Positions 18,146 through 18,149 of a stretch of 18,149 nucleotides of DNA are shown here, in pieces (position 1 is the first letter of the stretch; every line of letters starts with the position of its first letter). The translations under genes were made by a program, and so were the position numbers. The DNA lies in NCBI GenBank assembly GCA_003542615.1, contig DPKG01000005.1, positions 29,975 to 48,123 on the forward strand, read 5' to 3'. This stretch comes from Candidatus Shapirobacteria bacterium. GTDB taxonomy: Bacteria > Patescibacteriota > Microgenomatia > UBA12405. The notes below the pieces were generated by a model. It saw nothing but the letters and a program-made list of their open reading frames with translations. It ran no database searches and was not told the DNA's origin.

Positions 18146-18149
18146 ACAA

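Noticed and set aside
1..18149. CRISPR array, tRNA, rRNA, insertion sequence or prophage.
   Set aside because: No regularly spaced direct repeats, cloverleaf-like segments, transposase or phage structural motifs were recognised anywhere in the window.

Overview
The window looks like a piece of a Patescibacteria (CPR) chromosome, most plausibly from the Microgenomates side. It is AT-rich, densely packed with short genes, and many products are known families in reduced form: a 101-residue alkyltransferase, a helicase core without a C-terminal extension, and an RRM protein with a Gly-rich tail. TGA serves as a stop codon (for example the polymerase stop at 6486-6488), which argues against the TGA-recoded CPR lineages. 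No rRNA, tRNA, CRISPR array, transposase or prophage gene is visible. The lineage call is inferred from gene style only.

Layout. 1-1339 (minus): partial RsuA/RluB-type pseudouridine synthase and a RecB/AddB-like nuclease. 1418-2259 (plus): LigT-like 2H phosphoesterase and an orphan small protein. 2256-6489 (minus): DEDD exonuclease ending in a clamp-binding motif, CaCA antiporter, anchored PsbP-like protein, QueA, short methylguanine methyltransferase and a GNAT acetyltransferase. 6486-8022 (minus): Y-family polymerase translationally coupled to an 86-residue partner. 8095-8688 (plus): PQ-loop-like membrane protein. 8674-10565 (minus): SRAP/YedK protein and a PGM1-like ATP-grasp ligase. 10633-14327 (plus): YdjM-like protein, nucleoside-deoxyribosyltransferase/ribbon-helix-helix fusion, an orphan and a DEAD-box-type helicase. 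14364-15162 (minus): TspO and DUF2177. 15306-15635 (plus): RRM protein with a strong terminator. 15695-18132 (minus): ABC-F ATPase and a two-gene unit for exported proteins.

Themes. DNA repair and damage tolerance recur (RecB-like nuclease, clamp-tethered exonuclease, alkyltransferase, Y-family polymerase, SRAP). RNA handling and cold-type stress is the second theme (RRM protein, helicase, ABC-F, QueA, pseudouridine synthase, LigT).

The strongest non-coding signals are three. First, a near-perfect CIRCE (HrcA) heat-shock operator lies upstream of the deoxyribosyltransferase/RHH fusion, with no chaperone gene nearby. Second, about 15 of 24 starts have a -10-like hexamer ending 5-7 bases before the start codon, which predicts widespread leaderless mRNA; clear Shine-Dalgarno sites sit at two operon-internal genes and at the CIRCE-linked gene. 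Third, the helicase and the RRM gene are exceptions with long leaders carrying stems that abut the AUG, and the helicase leader can form two mutually exclusive structures, as a switch would.
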